From: CAWKGV01 sp963849305
GTDB lineage: Bacteria; Pseudomonadota; Alphaproteobacteria; Acetobacterales; Acetobacteraceae
Reading direction: 5' to 3'
Assembly: GCA_963849305.1 (NCBI GenBank)
Contig: CAWKGV010000023.1
Span: 248,001-312,000 of the forward strand
Length of the DNA: 64,000 bases
The number at the start of each line of letters is the position of its first letter. The first letter of the stretch is position 1. Under the pieces are notes generated by a model that had not been told where the DNA came from, searched no databases, and saw only the letters and a program-made list of their open reading frames with translations. Positions 27,437-35,888 of the stretch are shown piece after piece. The translations under genes and the position numbers were made by a program.

Positions 27437-28169
27437 TCAACCAGAGTCGACCATTTCCATCAGGTCATCCACCTGGTTCGGCACGCCTTCGGAAAGGCGA
27501 GCTGCCGCAACAAACGGCAGCCAGCCGAGTATCCTCTCGCAACTCTCGCCGCTAACCTCCGCATAAGCGCCAACGTATGCGGACGCCAGCTCCGGGGCTG
27601 AAGGTCTAATCAGCATGTATGAACGGCAAACGTCGGCCGCGGGATCGCCCCGGCGTGCATCCAGCCAATCGACCAGTACCTCCTGGCCAAGCGGTCCCAG
27701 CACATTCAAAGGGTGGAAATCGCCATGACATAGTCGGTCACCGTCCGGCAGGACGGCCAGGCCGTTCAGCAAAGCACCCTGCCGCGTCTCACCCAGCATC
27801 TTCGTTTGCCTGATGTTGGCTGCAAGACTCGCCTTCAGACCAGCGAGCTGGGTCCCTGGATGGCCATGCACGCGCAACTGCAATAGCGCCATCCCCCTCA
27901 GATTAGGCGGGGATCAGACTAGGCTGGCGACTCACGGCGTCAGCAAACGACGGCCCGTCCGCACGGGCCATCACCACCCCCCATCGATCGTCGATCTGTC
28001 GCACACCCCATACCGAGGGCACCGGCAATGCAAGCGACTCCACCAAGGCCAGGATCGCGGCCTCGCGAAACGCCGAGCGTTTCGGTGCTGTGGCCCGGTA
28101 AAGCTTGACAGCCAGCGCCCCACACTCGAACACCTCAGCCTCTTTGCCCGAGCCGAGACGTCTGCCCAA
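27437..28169 (-). pseudogene. Aminoglycoside phosphotransferase (APH)-family kinase split by a 1-base insertion
   Basis: The N-terminal piece has RLGSGKEAEVFECGALAVKLYR (ATP loop and Lys) and runs to SLIPA followed by TAA at 27903. Without one A in the sequence GCCTAATCTG it would read on as AYLRGMALLQLRVHG into the C-terminal piece. That piece holds the catalytic loop CHGDFHPLNVL and DWLDARRGDP. Total length 733 = 3n+1. The start is uncertain: TTG 28169 is the only in-frame candidate seen. Small-molecule kinase family; the substrate is unknown. Confidence 0.75.
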
Positions 28170-28215
28170 TGCCGGTCTGCTTATGACTGGGGCAAATCCC
28201 CGATCCGCGACGCAC

Positions 28216-29469
28216 CTACCCCGGTATCCGCACCGGCAACGCCTTGTACCCGTGAATGAAATTCGAATAGACCCGCACCGGCTCGCCCACCACCTCGATC
28301 ATCGGGAACCGGGGCAACGCCTCCTCCCACAAGATCCGCAACTGCAACTCCGCTAGCCGGTTGCCGACGCAACGATGGATCCCGAACCCGAACGACAGAT
28401 GCTGGCGCGGACGGGCGCGATCAATGATGAACCGATCCGGCTGCTCGATCGCGTCAGCGTCCCGGTTGCCCGAGATGTACCACATCACCACCTTATCGCC
28501 CGCCCGAATGCGCTTGCCGCCCAGCTCCACGTCCTCGCGCGCCGTGCGCCGCATGTGGATCACCGGCGTCTGATAGCGGATGATCTCCGGCACTAGGCGC
28601 TCGACCAACCCAGGGTCCTCCCGCAACTTACGGTATTCGTCCGGGAACTGGTGCAGCGCCAGCAGCCCGCCGGTCATCGAGTTGCGCGTGGTGTCGTTGC
28701 CGCCCACGATCAGCAGCGCCAGCGTGCCCATGAACTCGCGCAGCGGCAGATCCCGCGTCGTCTCGCCATGCGCCAGCATCGACATCAGGTCAGGCTTCGG
28801 CGGCGCCTTGGCCCGCTCGGTCAGCAGCTCGGCCATGCACTCGGCCATCTGCTTCAGCTCGGCGAACCGCTCCGCCTCGGACGACACCGGGGCGTCCGGC
28901 GCATTGACGTTGCAGATCGCGACATCCGACCAGTAGGTGAGCTGGCGTCGCTCCTCCCAGGGATAATCGAACAAGGTGGCGAGCATCTGCGTGGTCAGCT
29001 CGATCGAGACCCGGTCCACCCAGTCGAAGGTTTCGTTGCGCGGCAAACCATCCAGGATGCGCCCGGTGCGCTCGCGGATCGTCGCCTCCATGTTGGCGAG
29101 GTTCGCCGGTGCCACGATCGGGCTCACCACCTTGCGCTGCTCGTCGTGCCGGGGCGGGTCCATGCGGATGAAGCTCGGCCGCTCCATATCCTTCGGCTGG
29201 TCCTCGATCTGGATGCCGCCCAGATCGGAGGCCGAGGAATAGATGCCGTGGTTCACCTCGACATGCATGATGTCCTTGTACTTGCTCACCGCCCAGTACG
29301 GGCCGAACGGGCTGTCGGGGAAGAAATGCACTGGGTCTTCGCGCCGCAGCCGCTCGAAATAAGGGTACCAGGTGTCGTCCTCGTAGATCCGCGGGTCGCT
29401 GACATCGAGTTCATCGAGTGGGATCGAACCGATGTCCCGCGTGGGGTCGGCATGGACCGGCGCGTTCAT
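28216..29469 (-). CDS. Cytochrome P450, CYP153-like alkane terminal hydroxylase
   Basis: 417 residues. I-helix LLIVGGNDTTRNSMTGG, ExxR in PEIIRYQTP, heme loop LSFGFGIHRCVGNRLAEL with ligand Cys367. Many blocks are characteristic of CYP153: WYPYFERLRREDPVH, MDPPRHDEQRKVVSPIVAP, SIELTTQMLATLFDYPW and VVMWYISGNRDADAI. CYP153 enzymes hydroxylate medium-chain alkanes at the terminal carbon using a ferredoxin and a ferredoxin reductase. Neither partner is encoded nearby, which is unusual for this family. GGGAG precedes ATG 29469. Confidence 0.9.
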   Translation of the reverse strand: MNAPVHADPTRDIGSIPLDELDVSDPRIYEDDTWYPYFERLRREDPVHFFPDSPFGPYWAVSKYKDIMHVEVNHGIYSSASDLGGIQIEDQPKDMERPSFIRMDPPRHDEQRKVVSPIVAPANLANMEATIRERTGRILDGLPRNETFDWVDRVSIELTTQMLATLFDYPWEERRQLTYWSDVAICNVNAPDAPVSSEAERFAELKQMAECMAELLTERAKAPPKPDLMSMLAHGETTRDLPLREFMGTLALLIVGGNDTTRNSMTGGLLALHQFPDEYRKLREDPGLVERLVPEIIRYQTPVIHMRRTAREDVELGGKRIRAGDKVVMWYISGNRDADAIEQPDRFIIDRARPRQHLSFGFGIHRCVGNRLAELQLRILWEEALPRFPMIEVVGEPVRVYSNFIHGYKALPVRIPG

Positions 29470-29555
29470 GGCGTTGCTCCCTGAGTTATCGCGCCAGCAC
29501 TAGCACTCCCGTTCCCCTTGCGAGAGGGGGCTGGGGGGAGGCGAGATCGAACGCC

Positions 29556-29877
29556 TCAATCCCCGCCAACCAGCGCCGCCTCCGCTGTCCGGACCGCTTG
29601 CAGCGGCAGGGCGGCGCGACCGACCACGCGAGGGCCGACGCAGGCCAGCCAGTCGGCCCCGTCCGGGGGGCTGGGGCGAAGCTCGATCACCTTGGCATCG
29701 GCGTCAAGGGCCACCGCCCGGGTACTGGCGCCAATTGGCCCAGATCGGGCCGGGCAAGCGCACCACCCGCGCGATCGCCTCGCCTGTGTCGTCCAGGCCG
29801 ATCCATTCCAGGGTCCGGGCGATGCCGGCCCCGCCGTCCGAGCGACCCCGCGTCCAGTGAAGGCGGGGCGCTGGCAT
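29556..29877 (-). pseudogene. Small gene of unknown function, split by a 1-base insertion
   Basis: From ATG 29877 a 57-codon frame reads MPAPRLHWTRGRSDGGAG, RTLEWIGLDDTGEAIARVV and IWANWRQYPG, then stops at 29704. The next frame continues sensibly with VALDADAKVIELRPS, DGADWLACVGPRVVGRAAL and ends with TGA at 29556. Span 322 = 3n+1, so removing one base near 29712-29720 yields one protein of 106 residues. The family is not recognised. It sits between CYP153 and EF-G, same strand. Confidence 0.45.
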
Positions 29878-29941
29878 TCAGTGGCCTGCCGTCATGCGAA
29901 GTCCCCGGCCATCAGGCTCCTTGGGGTCATGGCGCCGCGCA

Positions 29942-32029
29942 TCAGGCGCTCTTGGCCATGATCTCGTCGGCGATGTTGCGCGGCACCGGGTCGTAATGGT
30001 GGAACTGCATCGTGAACGACGCGCGCCCCTTGGTCATGCTTCTGAGGTCGGAAATGTAGCCGAACATTTCCTTCAGGGGAACATGGGCGCGCACGATCAC
30101 CGTCGAGCCGGAGCTTTCCTGGTTCTGGATCATGCCCCGCCGGCGGTTCAGGTCGCCCACCACATCGCCCACATGGTCCTGCGGCGTGGTCACCTCCACG
30201 TCCATGATCGGCTCCAGGATGATCGGCGCGGCCTTCCTCATGCCCTCGCGGAAGGCGGCCTTGGCGGCGATCTCGAAGGCCAGCGCCGAGCTGTCCACGT
30301 CGTGGTACTTGCCGTCCACCAGCGTGTATTTGAAATCCACCGTGGGGAAGCCGGCCAGCACCCCGGTATCGGCCTGCGAGCGGATGCCCTTCTCCACTGC
30401 CGGGATGTACTCCTTCGGCACCGTCCCGCCGATCACTTTGTTCTCGAACACCACCCCGCCGTTGCGCTCCAGCGGCTCGAACACGAGCTTTACCTCGGCG
30501 TACTGGCCCGAGCCGCCGGTCTGCTTCTTGTGCGTATAGGTCTCCGTGTAGGGGCGGGTGATGGTCTCGCGATAGGCCACCTGCGGGGCGCCGATATTCG
30601 CCTCCACCCCGTACTCGCGCCGCAGCCGGTCGATGATGATCTCCAGGTGCAGTTCGCCCATCCCCGAAAGGATGGTCTGCCCGCTCTCCTGGTCGGTGCG
30701 CAGCCGCAGGCTGGGGTCTTCGCCCGCCAGCTTTTGCAGGCCGATGCTCATCTTCTCGATCGAATCCTTGGTGCGCGGCTCCACCGAGATGTCGATCACC
30801 GGAACCGGGAAAGCCATCCGCTCCAGCACCACCGGGTCTTGCGAGGAAGCCAGGGTGTCGCCGGTGCCGGTGTCCTTGAGGCCCACGAAGGCGGCGATGT
30901 CGCCGGCCGACACTTCCTTGATCTCCTGGCGCTTGTCGGCGTGCATCTGGAACATCCGCCCGATGCGCTCGCGATGCCCCCTGGTCGTGTTGAGCACCAT
31001 GTCGCCCGATTTCAGCGTGCCGGCATAGATGCGCACGAAGGTCAGCGTGCCGTATTTGTCGTTGATGATCTTGAATGCCAGCCCGGCGAACGGAGCCTCG
31101 GGGTCGGCCTTGATGCGCCGGCGGTCGGAATGCTCGCCGTCCTCCTCGCCCTCGGCCGCGGCGATGCTGATGCCGGGTACGTCGATCGGGCTCGGCAGGT
31201 AATCGACCACCGCGTCGAGCAGTGGCTGCACGCCCTTGTTCTTGAACGCCGTGCCGCACAGCACCGGGCGGAAGGCGCCGGAGATGGTGCCGGCCTTGAT
31301 GCAGCGCCGCAGCGTCGCCACCGACACGTCGGCCTTCTCGAAATATTCCTCCATCGCCGCGTCATCGACAGAGAGTGCGGTGTCCAGCAGCGTCTGGCGG
31401 TATTCCTTGGCGCGCTCGGCCAGGTCGGCCGGGATCGGCTCGTCGTGGTATTTGGCCCCCAGCTCGCCGCCTTCCCAGACGATCGCCTTCATCTCGACCA
31501 AGTCGACGACGCCCACGAACTTGTCCTCGATGCCGATCGGCAACTGCAAAGGCAGCGCCACGATATCGAGCTTCTCCTTGAGCGTGCCGAACGCCCGGTA
31601 GAAATCGGCGCCGGTGCGGTCGAGTTTGTTGATGAAGATGATGCGCGGCACGTTGTAGCGGTCGGCCAGGCGCCAATTGGTCTCCGACTGCGGCTGCACC
31701 CCGGCCACGCCCTCGATGATGAACACCGCCCCGTCGAGCACGCGCAGGCTGCGGTTCACCTCGATGTTGAAATCGATATGGCCCGGCGTGTCGATGATGT
31801 TGATCCGGTGGTCCTTCCACTCGCAGGTGACGGCGGCGGAGGTGATGGTGATGCCGCGCTCCCGCTCCTGCTCCATGTAGTCGGTCGTGGTGTTGCCGTC
31901 ATGGACCTCGCCGATCCGGTGCGACACGCCGGTATAATAGAGGATGCGCTCGGTCGTCGTCGTCTTGCCCGCGTCGATATGCGCGGTGATGCCGATATTG
32001 CGGATTCTGGCGAGGTCGGTGCCGGGCAT
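29942..32029 (-). CDS. Elongation factor G paralogue
   Basis: 695 residues, full length with all five domains. GTPase motifs: G1 AHIDAGKTTTTER, ERGITITSAA, G3 DTPGH, G4 NKLDR. Domain IV includes TGGSGQYAEVKLVFEPLE and ends with MTKGRASFTMQFHHYDPVP. EF-G drives ribosome translocation or, as EF-G2, subunit recycling. Departures from the housekeeping form (TTTDYMEQERERG, IDFNIEVNRSLRVLDGAVFIIEGVAGVQ) and the position away from rpsL, rpsG and tuf suggest a second copy. ATG 32029 is set by homology; the frame is open upstream. Confidence 0.85.
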   Translation of the reverse strand: MPGTDLARIRNIGITAHIDAGKTTTTERILYYTGVSHRIGEVHDGNTTTDYMEQERERGITITSAAVTCEWKDHRINIIDTPGHIDFNIEVNRSLRVLDGAVFIIEGVAGVQPQSETNWRLADRYNVPRIIFINKLDRTGADFYRAFGTLKEKLDIVALPLQLPIGIEDKFVGVVDLVEMKAIVWEGGELGAKYHDEPIPADLAERAKEYRQTLLDTALSVDDAAMEEYFEKADVSVATLRRCIKAGTISGAFRPVLCGTAFKNKGVQPLLDAVVDYLPSPIDVPGISIAAAEGEEDGEHSDRRRIKADPEAPFAGLAFKIINDKYGTLTFVRIYAGTLKSGDMVLNTTRGHRERIGRMFQMHADKRQEIKEVSAGDIAAFVGLKDTGTGDTLASSQDPVVLERMAFPVPVIDISVEPRTKDSIEKMSIGLQKLAGEDPSLRLRTDQESGQTILSGMGELHLEIIIDRLRREYGVEANIGAPQVAYRETITRPYTETYTHKKQTGGSGQYAEVKLVFEPLERNGGVVFENKVIGGTVPKEYIPAVEKGIRSQADTGVLAGFPTVDFKYTLVDGKYHDVDSSALAFEIAAKAAFREGMRKAAPIILEPIMDVEVTTPQDHVGDVVGDLNRRRGMIQNQESSGSTVIVRAHVPLKEMFGYISDLRSMTKGRASFTMQFHHYDPVPRNIADEIMAKSA

Positions 32030-32271
32030 TGATCGGGGTCTCCATACCACGACGGGCGCCGCTGGACCCCAATGCCTCGAAAGGAGGTGCCCGCGCGCCC
32101 GCGAAAGTCCGGCCGTTCCCCAGCCGGCATCTAAGCGAGCGTGATGTGCGTTGCCGAAGGCCGGTTTGCAAGCATTGAATGGTGACGGCAAGGCTACCAT
32201 GCACCGACGCGCTGCCATGCCGGACGCGCTCGCTATCGGCGCGCCTGGCTGTCGTCAGGACTAGGCTTCTC

Positions 32272-33441
32272 TCAGGACTGGGCTTCCGGCGAGAGCACGA
32301 TGCAGCCGGTGCGTCCGTGCGCCAGCTTCCGGCACGCGCCCACGGCGGCCTCACGCGACAGCCCGGTCAGCCGGGCGCGCCACAGCGCGCCGTGCGCCTG
32401 GTGGACGCTGGCCAGCGCTTGGTGCGAGGCGGCGAGCGCGCCGTGGGCTTCGGCCTTGGCCGCGCCGAGGGCGTGCTGAGCCTGGCCCGCGTTGGTGTAA
32501 GCGCCCACCTGGATCGCCCAGCCGCCCGCCAATGTGCCGCCGTGATGCATCGGCACCGGCGCGGCGACCGCGCGTCCGATCAGATGGAACCGTCCATGAT
32601 GAGGATGAGCGGGCTCGGGCGGAGCCGGCGGCGGCATCACCAAGGCAACCGTGGTCGCTCGCGGCGTGCGACTCGCCCTCGGCATCTCCGCCAGGCGTGC
32701 CACCTCCGTCGCGTGCCGGGCGGGCGAGCGGCGCTCGGGCGCCGAGCGACGGCTGCTCGCCAGCATCAGCGCGCGGCCATACCGCAGGCCGGGCGGGATC
32801 TCGATCGGCAGCGCATTCATGGCGTACGCCTCGGCCGGCGAGCGGCGGGCCGGGTAGATGCCCTGGATCGCCGGCCCGATCGCCGCGACGTAGCGGCGCG
32901 TTTCCTCGGGCAGCGCCCTGTTGTCGCTCAGGTAGTCGTCCAGCCGGCGCGGGCCGGCGTTGTAGGCGGCCAGGAAGCCGGGCGAGCCATAGATGTCGTA
33001 CATCTCGCGCAGATAGGCAGCGCCAGCCAGCACGTTGTCGTGCGGATCGAACGGGTCGGGGCCGAGCGCGTAGCGGTCGCGCAGATCCTCATAGGTATCG
33101 GGCATCACCTGCATCAGCCCCATGGCGCCCTTGGGCGAGGTGATGAGCTGGCCGGCCTGGTATTCCTCCCCGCCCGATTCGACCCGCATGACCGCGCGTA
33201 CCCAGAGGTCCGGCACATCGAACCGTTTCGCCGCCTCCTCGACATACGGTCCCCACGGATCCTCGGGCGGCCCCGGGGGCACGTAGTTGCCGCGTGCGCG
33301 CGCGGCGTACTGCGCCGCGAGCTGCGGGGCGCTGACCTGCGGCGCGTTGCTGGCGCACGCGGAAAGCAGGGCGAGCACGGCGGCACAGCCGGCGGCGCGC
33401 AGCGAAGGCAAGTGAGCCGGGAAGCGTGCGGAGCGGGTCAT
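32272..33441 (-). CDS. Lytic transglycosylase lipoprotein with SPOR domain
   Basis: 389 residues. Lipoprotein signal with lipobox LLSACAS. The SLT domain has FDVPDLWVRAVMRVESGGEEYQ (catalytic Glu), SPKGAMGLMQVMPDTYEDL, NVLAGAAYLREMYDIYG and LAAYNAGPRRLDDYL. A Pro/Ala/His-rich linker leads to a C-terminal SPOR repeat (GGWAIQVGAYTNAGQAQHAL ... RARLTGLSREAAVGACRKL) that binds denuded septal peptidoglycan. It probably cleaves glycan strands at division. ATG 33441 was chosen for the lipoprotein signal; no strong ribosome site. Confidence 0.85.
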   Translation of the reverse strand: MTRSARFPAHLPSLRAAGCAAVLALLSACASNAPQVSAPQLAAQYAARARGNYVPPGPPEDPWGPYVEEAAKRFDVPDLWVRAVMRVESGGEEYQAGQLITSPKGAMGLMQVMPDTYEDLRDRYALGPDPFDPHDNVLAGAAYLREMYDIYGSPGFLAAYNAGPRRLDDYLSDNRALPEETRRYVAAIGPAIQGIYPARRSPAEAYAMNALPIEIPPGLRYGRALMLASSRRSAPERRSPARHATEVARLAEMPRASRTPRATTVALVMPPPAPPEPAHPHHGRFHLIGRAVAAPVPMHHGGTLAGGWAIQVGAYTNAGQAQHALGAAKAEAHGALAASHQALASVHQAHGALWRARLTGLSREAAVGACRKLAHGRTGCIVLSPEAQS

Positions 33442-33756
33442 CCGGGGGGTGAAATCTCCGTCGTGGCGCGGCCATGACGACAATGGCCGGAGGGCACGGC
33501 GACCAGGATGGCCGTCGCTCAGGGAATTGGTCAGGAATCTCCGGTAAGTGCTTATCGAGAACTGGTGTTCGAGGCAAGAACGTCTCGCTTTTCCGGCTCA
33601 ATTCCGCGAGACTGGAACATTCTTCGAACAAACTGGCCGCTACCGTTCCCGGACCGTTCGAGGAGCATATATTGCGAGGTAATAACAAACGGTAGCGCGA
33701 GAGCCCGCGGCGGAGTGTCGGTTCGTCCCAGCGGCCTTTAGTTCGGACCTCTCCGG
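33442..33756. other. Intergenic region without a supported gene
   Basis: Locally AT-richer (agcatatattgcgaggtaataac). Short plus-strand open frames show no homology-like composition or good ribosome site. It probably holds the promoter of the transglycosylase gene. Confidence 0.5.
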
Positions 33757-33844
33757 GTCATGGTCGGCGAATGCCGACCACCCACGACTTCCTCGCCTTG
33801 GACTCGAAGCAAGCCGTGGATCCTCGGCCTTCGCCGAGGATGAC
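33757..33844. repeat. REP-like double-hairpin repeat
   Basis: First hairpin GGTCGGC-gaat-GCCGACC, second ATCCTCGGC-ctt-(c)GCCGAGGAT, joined through CCACGACTT and AAGCCGTGG. GTCAT and ATGAC mark the two ends. Same design as 441-525 with different stem sequences, so pairing rather than sequence is kept. Confidence 0.7.
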
Positions 33845-33888
33845 GGCCGGAGACGAGGTCAGCACTCACATACGCTGGTATCAGCGGT

Positions 33889-34803
33889 TCAGAGCGGATC
33901 CCAGGAGAACACGTCGCCCGAGCGATCGAGCGGCATGAAGGAGGCCTTGAGCGCCGGCAACGCGTGTTCGGCGATCGTCTCCGGCGTCCAGCCCTCGTTG
34001 CGGTGAACGTAGCGGATCGGCCGAGGCGAGCTGAACAGGATGATCTCGTTCATCCGCGTGCCGAACACCTGGCCCGAAACGTCCTTGGCCGCGTCGGAGG
34101 CCAGGAACACCGCCATCGGCGCGTTTTTGTCCGGCGTCATCGCCTTGATCTTCTCTACCCGCGCCTGCTGCTCGGGCGTGCTGGCCGGGATCGAGCTGGT
34201 CATGCGGCTCCAGGCGAACGGCGCGATGCAGTTCGAGCGCACGTTGTAGCGCTTCATGTCGAGCGCGATCGACTTCGACAGTGCCGTGATGGCGAGCTTC
34301 GCGGCGGCGTAGTTGGCCTGGCCAAAATTGCCGATCAGGCCGGAGGTGGACGACATATGCACGAAGGCGCCGCTCTCCTGCTTGCGGAAGTGCTCGGCGG
34401 CGGCGCGGCTGGTGAAGAAGCTGCCGTTCAGATGCACCCCGATGACCGACAGCCAATCCTCGGCGGACATCTTGTGGAAGATGACGTCGCGCAGGATGCC
34501 CGCGTTGTTCACCACGATGTCGATGCGGCCGAAATGGTCGAGCGCCGCCTGGATGATCTTTTGCGCCGAGGGCCATTCAGCGACGGAATTGGTGTTGATC
34601 TCCGCCTGGCCGCCACGCTGCTCGATGAGCTGCTTGGTCTGCTGCGCCGGCGACGCGGACGCGCCCTCGCCCGACAGCGAGGCGCCGACATCATTGATGA
34701 TCACCTTGGCGCCGGCGCCGGCCATCATGACCGCGATCTCCCGCCCGATGCCCCCGCCCGAGCCGGTCACCACCGCGACTTTACCCTCCAGCATTCCCGC
34801 CAT
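33889..34803 (-). CDS. SDR oxidoreductase of the 3-hydroxyacyl-CoA dehydrogenase (MFE-2) type
   Basis: 304 residues. KVAVVTGSGGGIGREIAVMMA binds the cofactor; VIINDVGASLSGEG, IVVNNAGILRD, HMSSTSGLIGNFGQANYAAAK (Ser, Tyr, Lys) and RSNCIAPFAWSRM follow. The NDVGxSxxGEG and NFGQANYAAAK blocks are typical of the hydroxyacyl-CoA dehydrogenase domain of peroxisomal multifunctional enzyme 2 and its bacterial relatives. About 50 extra C-terminal residues contain RPIRYVHRNEGWTPETI. GGAGGG precedes ATG 34803. No hydratase or thiolase is adjacent. Confidence 0.8.
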   Translation of the reverse strand: MAGMLEGKVAVVTGSGGGIGREIAVMMAGAGAKVIINDVGASLSGEGASASPAQQTKQLIEQRGGQAEINTNSVAEWPSAQKIIQAALDHFGRIDIVVNNAGILRDVIFHKMSAEDWLSVIGVHLNGSFFTSRAAAEHFRKQESGAFVHMSSTSGLIGNFGQANYAAAKLAITALSKSIALDMKRYNVRSNCIAPFAWSRMTSSIPASTPEQQARVEKIKAMTPDKNAPMAVFLASDAAKDVSGQVFGTRMNEIILFSSPRPIRYVHRNEGWTPETIAEHALPALKASFMPLDRSGDVFSWDPL

Positions 34804-34877
34804 CGCCGTCCCTCCGTCCGTTGCAAGATGGTGCGACGTTAGGCGGGCATGGCGATCAAGACCAGAGGCGAGCGGCC

Positions 34878-35888
34878 TCAGCCGTGCGCGAGTCGGTAGG
34901 CGGAGCCGAGCAGGTCGAACAAATCGAGCAAGCGGGCCACGTAATGGTCATGCACCGCGAAGGCGGGCGCGCCGGGGTCGCGCATCTGCCGCTCCAATGC
35001 GTCCAGCATCCGCGTGAGCCGCCGGGTGTGCAGGCCGAGCCGGCGCTGCACCGGATCGGCGACGATGCCGGCGAAGGCGGCGGCGCACGCGGCGGCGACC
35101 ATCAACCCGCCGGTCAGCCCCGCCACCAGCACCACCGAGGGCGCGACCGGGAACATGCCGTACCACAAGCTGCCCAGCCCCGCCCCCAACGGAAAAGCGG
35201 CGATGGCCGATTGCTGCGCCAGCAGGGCGGCCAGCGCCGGGCCGAGCGAGACCGCGCCCGGGGTAAGCTGCTTCAGCGCCAAAGCCCCGGTGCTCAGGGT
35301 CAGCAGTGAGGTGGTGATCTCCGCCGCCGCCGCCCGCGTCGCGGCATAGCTGCTCATCGCCTCGGTGAGACGGGCGCGGAACGCTGGATCATCGCTGCGC
35401 TGACCAACGCTCGCCAACAGCGTCGCCGCCCATTCGGTCACACGAGGGTCGGAGAGGATCGTCTCGGCCAGGGCGTCGCGCTCGAACGCGCCACCATTTT
35501 GCCGATAGGGCAGCTCCAGCAAATCGGTGCAGACCAGCCATTCGATCCGGCGGGAAACATCAGTTCGCAGCAGCAAGTTGTGTCGCTCCGCGGCACGGGA
35601 GAGGCGGCTGGCCCCAAGCTTGCCGGCGATCGCGCCAGCCGCCTTCATGCCGGCATGGGGGCCGGCGAGCAGCAGGTTGGCCGGGGCGCGCAGGATGTCC
35701 GGCCCGAGCGCCGCGCGATGGATCGCGGCGGTGCCGGAGAGCGAGAAATGCCGGTCCACGAACGGCCGCACCCGCGCCCGACGCGCGGCGAAGTAGCGGC
35801 CGATCGCCTCGTTCACCACCAGCGGCGCGAGCACCGCAAGCGGCGTCGGCGGAGTGGGAACCTCAGGTGACGGCGGGGGCGCGCCCAT
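34878..35888 (-). CDS. Alphaproteobacterial protein of unknown function (possibly DUF6635)
   Basis: 336 residues. A motif-like stretch FVDRHFSLSGTAAIHRAALG with RAPANLLLAGPHAG is followed by a hydrophobic central-C-terminal region (about 225-290: LLTLSTGALALKQL, VVLVAGLTGGLMVAAACAAAFAGIV) with probably two or three membrane spans. This recalls the DUF6635 family, but I am not certain. The start overlaps the end of the glycosyltransferase gene by 26 bases in another frame, implying one operon with the glycan genes. No ribosome site is obvious. Confidence 0.5.
   Translation of the reverse strand: MGAPPPSPEVPTPPTPLAVLAPLVVNEAIGRYFAARRARVRPFVDRHFSLSGTAAIHRAALGPDILRAPANLLLAGPHAGMKAAGAIAGKLGASRLSRAAERHNLLLRTDVSRRIEWLVCTDLLELPYRQNGGAFERDALAETILSDPRVTEWAATLLASVGQRSDDPAFRARLTEAMSSYAATRAAAAEITTSLLTLSTGALALKQLTPGAVSLGPALAALLAQQSAIAAFPLGAGLGSLWYGMFPVAPSVVLVAGLTGGLMVAAACAAAFAGIVADPVQRRLGLHTRRLTRMLDALERQMRDPGAPAFAVHDHYVARLLDLFDLLGSAYRLAHG

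Noticed and set aside
29894..32032. 712-codon plus-strand frame opposite EF-G
   Set aside because: Composition is typical of a shadow (His/Arg/Leu/Gly), and EF-G on the other strand is complete.
33474..33741. Short plus-strand frames (73-77 codons) in the gap upstream of the transglycosylase
   Set aside because: They overlap in different frames, have no convincing ribosome site, and do not look protein-like.
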